NCBI GenBank assembly: GCA_029465975.1
Contig: CM055756.1
Coordinates: 1,959,101-2,023,100 of the forward strand
Length of the DNA stretch: 64,000 bases
Direction: 5' to 3'
Source: Dallia pectoralis
Lineage: Eukaryota; Chordata; Actinopteri; Esociformes; Umbridae
How positions within the stretch are numbered: the first letter of the stretch is position 1; every line of letters starts with the position of its first letter. The notes beneath the pieces were generated by a model that did no database searches, was not told the DNA's origin, and worked only from the letters and a program-made list of their open reading frames with translations. Shown here piece by piece: positions 62,554-64,000 of this stretch. The position numbers were made by a program, and so were the translations under genes.

Positions 62554-62584
<31 letters not shown>

Positions 62585-62832
62585 CCCCACACACACCCAC
62601 ACCCACACACACACACCCCCCACACACACACCCCCCACACACACACCCACACACACACCCCACCCACACACACCCCCACCCACACACACCCCCACCCACA
62701 CACCCACACACCCCTCCCACCCACACCCACACACCCCCCCACCCACACCCACACACCCCCACCCACACCCACACACCCCCACCCACACACCCCCACCCAC
62801 ACACACCCCACCCACACACACCCCCACCCACA

Positions 62833-62892
<60 letters not shown>

Positions 62893-64000
62893 CCCCCACA
62901 CACACACCCCCACCCACCCCGATACACCCCCACCCACACACACACCCCCACACACACACCCCCACACACCCCCACCCACATACCCCCACACACACACCCC
63001 CACACACATCCCCACACACACCCCCACCCACACACACCCCCACACACACACACCCCCCACACACACCCCCACACACACACCCCCACACACACCCACACCC
63101 ACACACACACACACCCCCCACACACACACCCCCACACACACACCCCACACACACACCCCCACCCCACACACCCCCACCCACACACCCCCCCACCCACCCC
63201 ACACCCACACACCCCCCACCCACACCCACACACCCCCCACCCACACCCACACACACCCCCACCCACACCCACACACCCCCCACCCACACACCCCCACCCA
63301 CACACCCCCCCACCCACACACACCCCCCCACACACCCCCCACACACACCCCCCACCCACACACACCCCCCACACACACCCCCCCACACACACCCCCACCC
63401 ACACACCCCCACACACACACCCCCACACACACCCCCACACACACACACACACACCCCACACACACACCCCCACCCACCCCGATACACCCCCACCCACACA
63501 CACACCCCCACACACACACCCCACACACCCCCACCCACATACCCCCACACACACACCCCCACACACACCCCCACCCACACACACCCCCACACACCCCCAC
63601 ACACACACACCCCCCACACACACCCCCACCCACCCACACACCCCCACACACACCCCACACCCCCACACACACCCCCAAACACCCCCACACCCCCCACACC
63701 CCCACACACCCCACACACCCCCTACACACACACACACCCCACACCACACACCCCCACACACACACACACCCCCACACACCCCCCCACACACACACACCCC
63801 CACACACCCCACACACCCCCCACACCCCCACCCACCCACACACACACACCCCCAAAACCCCCACCCACCCACTCACCCCCACACACACACACACCCACAC
63901 ACACACCCCCACCCACACACCCCCACACACACCCCCACCCACACACCCCCACACACACCCCCCACCACACACACCCACCACACACACACACCCCCCCACA
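62443..64000. repeat. 1.55-kb CA/C-rich simple repeat to the window edge
   Basis: The + strand is almost only A and C (CACACACCCCCACACACAC-like and CCCACCCACACACACCC). Longer blocks recur, for example CCCACCCACCCCGATACACC at about 62900-62940 and 63470-63490, about 560 bp apart, so part of the tract was duplicated as a block. The - strand gives spurious Gly/Cys/Val/Trp-rich open frames of up to 544 codons. Confidence 0.97.

Noticed and set aside
62365..63999. Gly/Cys/Val/Trp-rich frames of up to 544 codons on -
   Set aside because: They are produced by the CA/C-rich repeat, which lacks stop codons in its reverse complement; three overlapping frames are equally open.

Overview
The window is vertebrate nuclear DNA from a teleost fish. 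Genes are split by GT-AG introns, AT-rich intergenic DNA dominates, and the mobile elements (Tc1-like, hAT, Harbinger-like, gypsy-type solo LTRs, L1-clade and Nimb/L2-like LINEs, a tRNA-type SINE) are typical of fish. Several interspersed repeats resemble ones I know from salmonids and pike, so a protacanthopterygian such as a pike relative is my guess (inference, not proven). No bacterial or viral genome features and no CRISPR array are present.

Five protein-coding genes can be built exon by exon with consistent splice phases. Four lie on the + strand: ppp1r27 (16714-18253, PP1 inhibitor with ankyrin repeats), mcrip1 (25076-26175, ERK-regulated CtBP-binding protein), alyref (27897-30491, mRNA export adaptor) and arhgdia (44909-48905, RhoGDI-1, with a probable non-coding first exon near 33.8 kb). 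The fifth, cdr2l (52911-60073, coiled-coil protein), is on the - strand, convergent with arhgdia, and its first exon lies beyond the right edge. All five have human relatives on 17q25, so this is a conserved but rearranged syntenic block. The proteins act in unrelated processes and are linked by ancestry of the locus, not by a shared pathway.

Region 1-16.3 kb is a gene-free transposon graveyard. It holds LINE debris, a Tc1 deletion derivative, a 3.2-kb Harbinger-like element with about 300-bp inverted termini and a nested solo LTR, a hAT-like element with an 8-bp target duplication, a decayed Tc1 transposase and another solo LTR. Region 16.3-31 kb carries three compact genes with a second hAT element, a SINE carrying an internal minisatellite and a 46-49-bp minisatellite between them. 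Region 31-52 kb is arhgdia: its 5' end was hit by an L1 and by a hAT-type MITE, both with clean target duplications, and its long first intron holds a 2.4-kb minisatellite. Region 52-64 kb is cdr2l, whose last intron is about 70 percent minisatellite, followed by a 1.55-kb CA/C-rich tract at the right edge.

The most unusual structure is the 42-bp minisatellite at 56536-57665. It abuts the 3' end of a cdr2l coding exon, and each of about 27 units repeats that exon's 5' splice site. The unit is 14 codons long and stop-free, so every donor in the array would keep the reading frame.
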